A stretch of DNA of 7,649 bases, from positions 1 to 7,649 of the forward strand of contig JAGCLR010000118.1 of assembly GCA_017646885.1 (NCBI GenBank), written 5' to 3'. The stretch comes from Methanobrevibacter sp. GTDB lineage: Archaea; Methanobacteriota; Methanobacteria; Methanobacteriales; Methanobacteriaceae. A program made the position numbers and the translations under genes. The notes beneath the pieces are model-generated. The model worked only from the letters and a program-made list of their open reading frames with translations. It had not been told where the DNA came from and ran no database searches. Positions 6,306 to 7,649 of this stretch are shown here, in pieces; position 1 is the first letter of the stretch, and the number at the start of each line of letters is the position of its first letter.

Positions 6306-6358
6306 TAAAAAAGATAAAAAGAATAAAAAAATAAAAAATAAAAAAGAGTGTAAAAGAA
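6306..6358 (-). terminator. U-tract terminator after mptD
   Basis: Downstream of the mptD stop, the - strand carries a chain of T4 to T7 runs broken by single bases. This fits an archaeal U-tract 3' end and separates mptD from the kor promoter. Confidence 0.55.
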
Positions 6359-6359
6359 A

Positions 6360-6731
6360 TTATTCAATAATCTCTTCCACAAACATCAAAGGATAGTTAA
6401 GCTCTTCTATGAATTTGATTCTGATAACTGCCAAAACATCATCCACTTTTGAATAGATTTTTACATCCAACATATCTCCACTTAAGGAAGTGTATTCGAA
6501 TTCAGTCATGGCCTTATCCAATCTATCCAAATCGATAGAAACTTCAACCTTTTCAATGCAAGGCTGCAAAGCGAAAGACTCTTCCATAGCTTTTTCTAAA
6601 CTTGCAATATTTGTTTTGTTGAAAGGAGTCCCTACAAATTGATGGAATAAAGCACCCATACTAATGGCCCCCTCAAATATTGCTCTTTCCCTATTTGAAA
6701 TATTAGAAAAATATTCTTCTTTAGCGCCCAT
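6360..6731 (-). CDS. mptD: Archaeal dihydroneopterin aldolase MptD (methanopterin biosynthesis)
   Basis: MptD cleaves 7,8-dihydroneopterin to 6-hydroxymethyl-7,8-dihydropterin and glycolaldehyde, an early step in making tetrahydromethanopterin, the C1 carrier of methanogenesis. The 123-residue protein matches the archaeal DHNA family (formerly DUF381) along its length: NRERAIFEGAISMGALFHQFVGTP (13-36), LQPCIEKVEV (55-64), the SLSGDMLDV stretch (82-90) and LNYPLMFVEEI (111-121). Residues I recall as important in the Methanocaldococcus enzyme have counterparts here: Glu20, His30, Gln56 and probably Tyr113. It is unrelated in sequence to bacterial FolB. The ATG at 6731 has AGAGGT (6742-6737) five bases upstream. 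A TATA-like box lies in the 59-base gap after the sortase and T-runs follow the gene, so it is probably transcribed alone. Confidence 0.88.
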   Translation of the reverse strand: MGAKEEYFSNISNRERAIFEGAISMGALFHQFVGTPFNKTNIASLEKAMEESFALQPCIEKVEVSIDLDRLDKAMTEFEYTSLSGDMLDVKIYSKVDDVLAVIRIKFIEELNYPLMFVEEIIE

Positions 6732-6766
6732 AAAATACCTCTAAAAAATCAATTAAGTAATAATTT

Positions 6767-6774
6767 AATATAAA
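6767..6774 (-). promoter_or_regulatory. Candidate TATA box of mptD
   Basis: On the - strand this reads TTTATATT. Transcription would start about 25 bases on, near 6745, just ahead of the AGAGGT ribosome site and leaving a leader of about 14 bases. It lies in the short gap after the sortase stop codon. Confidence 0.45.
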
Positions 6775-6790
6775 ATATACATTCAATTTT

Positions 6791-7552
6791 CTAAGTTACT
6801 CCCATCAAACTATTTAGCCAGCCTAATTGATCTGCCCAGACCTGTGAGGATATTGGGAAAATACAGAAATATGCAAGAATAATTGTAATGGCTATGACAA
6901 CTGCTAAAATGATTTTTCTCTCTTCAGCAGGAGTGAAATAAGATACAATCAATCCTAAAATCAAGAATCCAGCAGTTATTAACCAAGCCCAATGTGCTTG
7001 AGGATTTTGTTCTAAAACTGTTTCATTGATTGGACTTATTGAGTCTAAGTCAGCAGTTACAACAAGCCTTTGAGCAGATGATCCAATAGGGTGGCAGGTA
7101 ACCAAGTACAATTCCTGATTATTTACATCATTTACATGACTTTCATTTAAATCTAGGAAATTAGTCGGATCAATTATTTCAGATTTCTTGACAGTGTAAT
7201 TCACTTCACCGATTCCAGGCCATTCCACAGTGACGACATCCCCTTTTTTAAGAGCGTCTAAACGTAAAAATGGAGACCCTTGCAATGTTCTATGTCCATA
7301 TAAAACAGTATCTCCTTTAGTTGGAATATTGGAAGTCACATCAATATAAACCCCTTGGGATATTGAAACATTGTTGATCTTCTCAAAAACCCCTAAAGAG
7401 GGAATCACTACAACTGATGCATTGACGTCCTTAGATTCTGCAACTTGTTTATATGAAAAGTAATTAACCTCAGTTAAAGCATATAATCCTATAATCAAAA
7501 AAGCAATAATGATAATAATTGTTGTAGGCTTTATATATTTTTTTATATCCAT
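6791..7552 (-). CDS. Archaeal sortase (cysteine transpeptidase) with one N-terminal and two C-terminal membrane spans
   Basis: Sortases cut a C-terminal sorting motif of secreted proteins and join them to the cell surface or to each other. From ATG 7552 the protein has 253 residues. A basic start (MDIKKYIK) is followed by a hydrophobic span at about 10-28, then the sortase domain (about 45-170). It carries the full catalytic set: LYGHR with His87, YLVTCHP with Cys153, and QRLVV with Arg162. Two further spans follow (about 188-206 and 212-235), joined by the charged loop TPAEERK. Charges predict the catalytic domain and C-terminus outside. The start is uncertain: TTG 7567 and ATG 7561 are in frame upstream, and the best ribosome-site-like word, GTTGAT, precedes ATG 7552. 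Likely substrates are adhesin-like wall proteins, but none is in the window. The sortase class is not assigned. Its upstream gap (7553-7649) is AT-rich and holds several TATA-like words but no clear promoter. Confidence 0.88.
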   Translation of the reverse strand: MDIKKYIKPTTIIIIIAFLIIGLYALTEVNYFSYKQVAESKDVNASVVVIPSLGVFEKINNVSISQGVYIDVTSNIPTKGDTVLYGHRTLQGSPFLRLDALKKGDVVTVEWPGIGEVNYTVKKSEIIDPTNFLDLNESHVNDVNNQELYLVTCHPIGSSAQRLVVTADLDSISPINETVLEQNPQAHWAWLITAGFLILGLIVSYFTPAEERKIILAVVIAITIILAYFCIFPISSQVWADQLGWLNSLMGVT

Positions 7553-7649
7553 AAAAATCATCAACAAATTAACTAATTTTAATTAAATAATTAAATATTC
7601 TATACTCTTATCTATTTTTCATATTTAATAAATTTATAATATTCAATTG

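Overview
The window looks like chromosomal DNA of a methanogenic archaeon of the order Methanobacteriales, most likely Methanobrevibacter or a close relative (inference). The evidence is very AT-rich DNA, strong Shine-Dalgarno sites of the GAGGTGG type, U-tract terminators, an archaeal wyosine enzyme (Taw1), a methanopterin-biosynthesis aldolase (MptD), a four-subunit 2-oxoglutarate:ferredoxin oxidoreductase and an archaeal sortase. No rRNA, tRNA, CRISPR array, insertion sequence or phage gene was seen.

Layout: the left edge holds the last 76 codons of taw1 on the + strand. Every other gene is on the - strand. Reading that strand from the right edge, the order is: a membrane sortase (7552-6791); mptD (6731-6360), with its own candidate promoter; the tight operon korD-korA-korB-korC (6118-3365); pyruvate kinase pyk (3135-1732); and sucC, the succinyl-CoA synthetase beta subunit (1490-366). 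taw1 and sucC converge on a 132-base U-tract block. No gene-free stretch exceeds about 250 bases. The gaps hold candidate TATA boxes, Shine-Dalgarno sites and T-rich terminators.

Function: SucC and KorDABC catalyse consecutive steps of the incomplete reductive TCA branch that hydrogenotrophic methanogens use for biosynthesis. Succinate is activated to succinyl-CoA, which is then reductively carboxylated to 2-oxoglutarate, the precursor of glutamate. Pyruvate kinase sits between them and links PEP to pyruvate, so the middle of the window is a small central-carbon neighbourhood. MptD supplies the pterin precursor of tetrahydromethanopterin. The sortase probably anchors surface proteins outside the membrane.

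Three listed coding starts are better placed at a downstream codon (sucC 1490, pyk 3135, korC 3910), because the longer versions begin inside or upstream of a clear Shine-Dalgarno site. I found no convincing undescribed system. The items most worth a second look are a 14-bp tandem repeat beside the sucC TATA box, the three-span architecture of the sortase, and the hairpin plus U-tract that overlaps the pyk stop codon.
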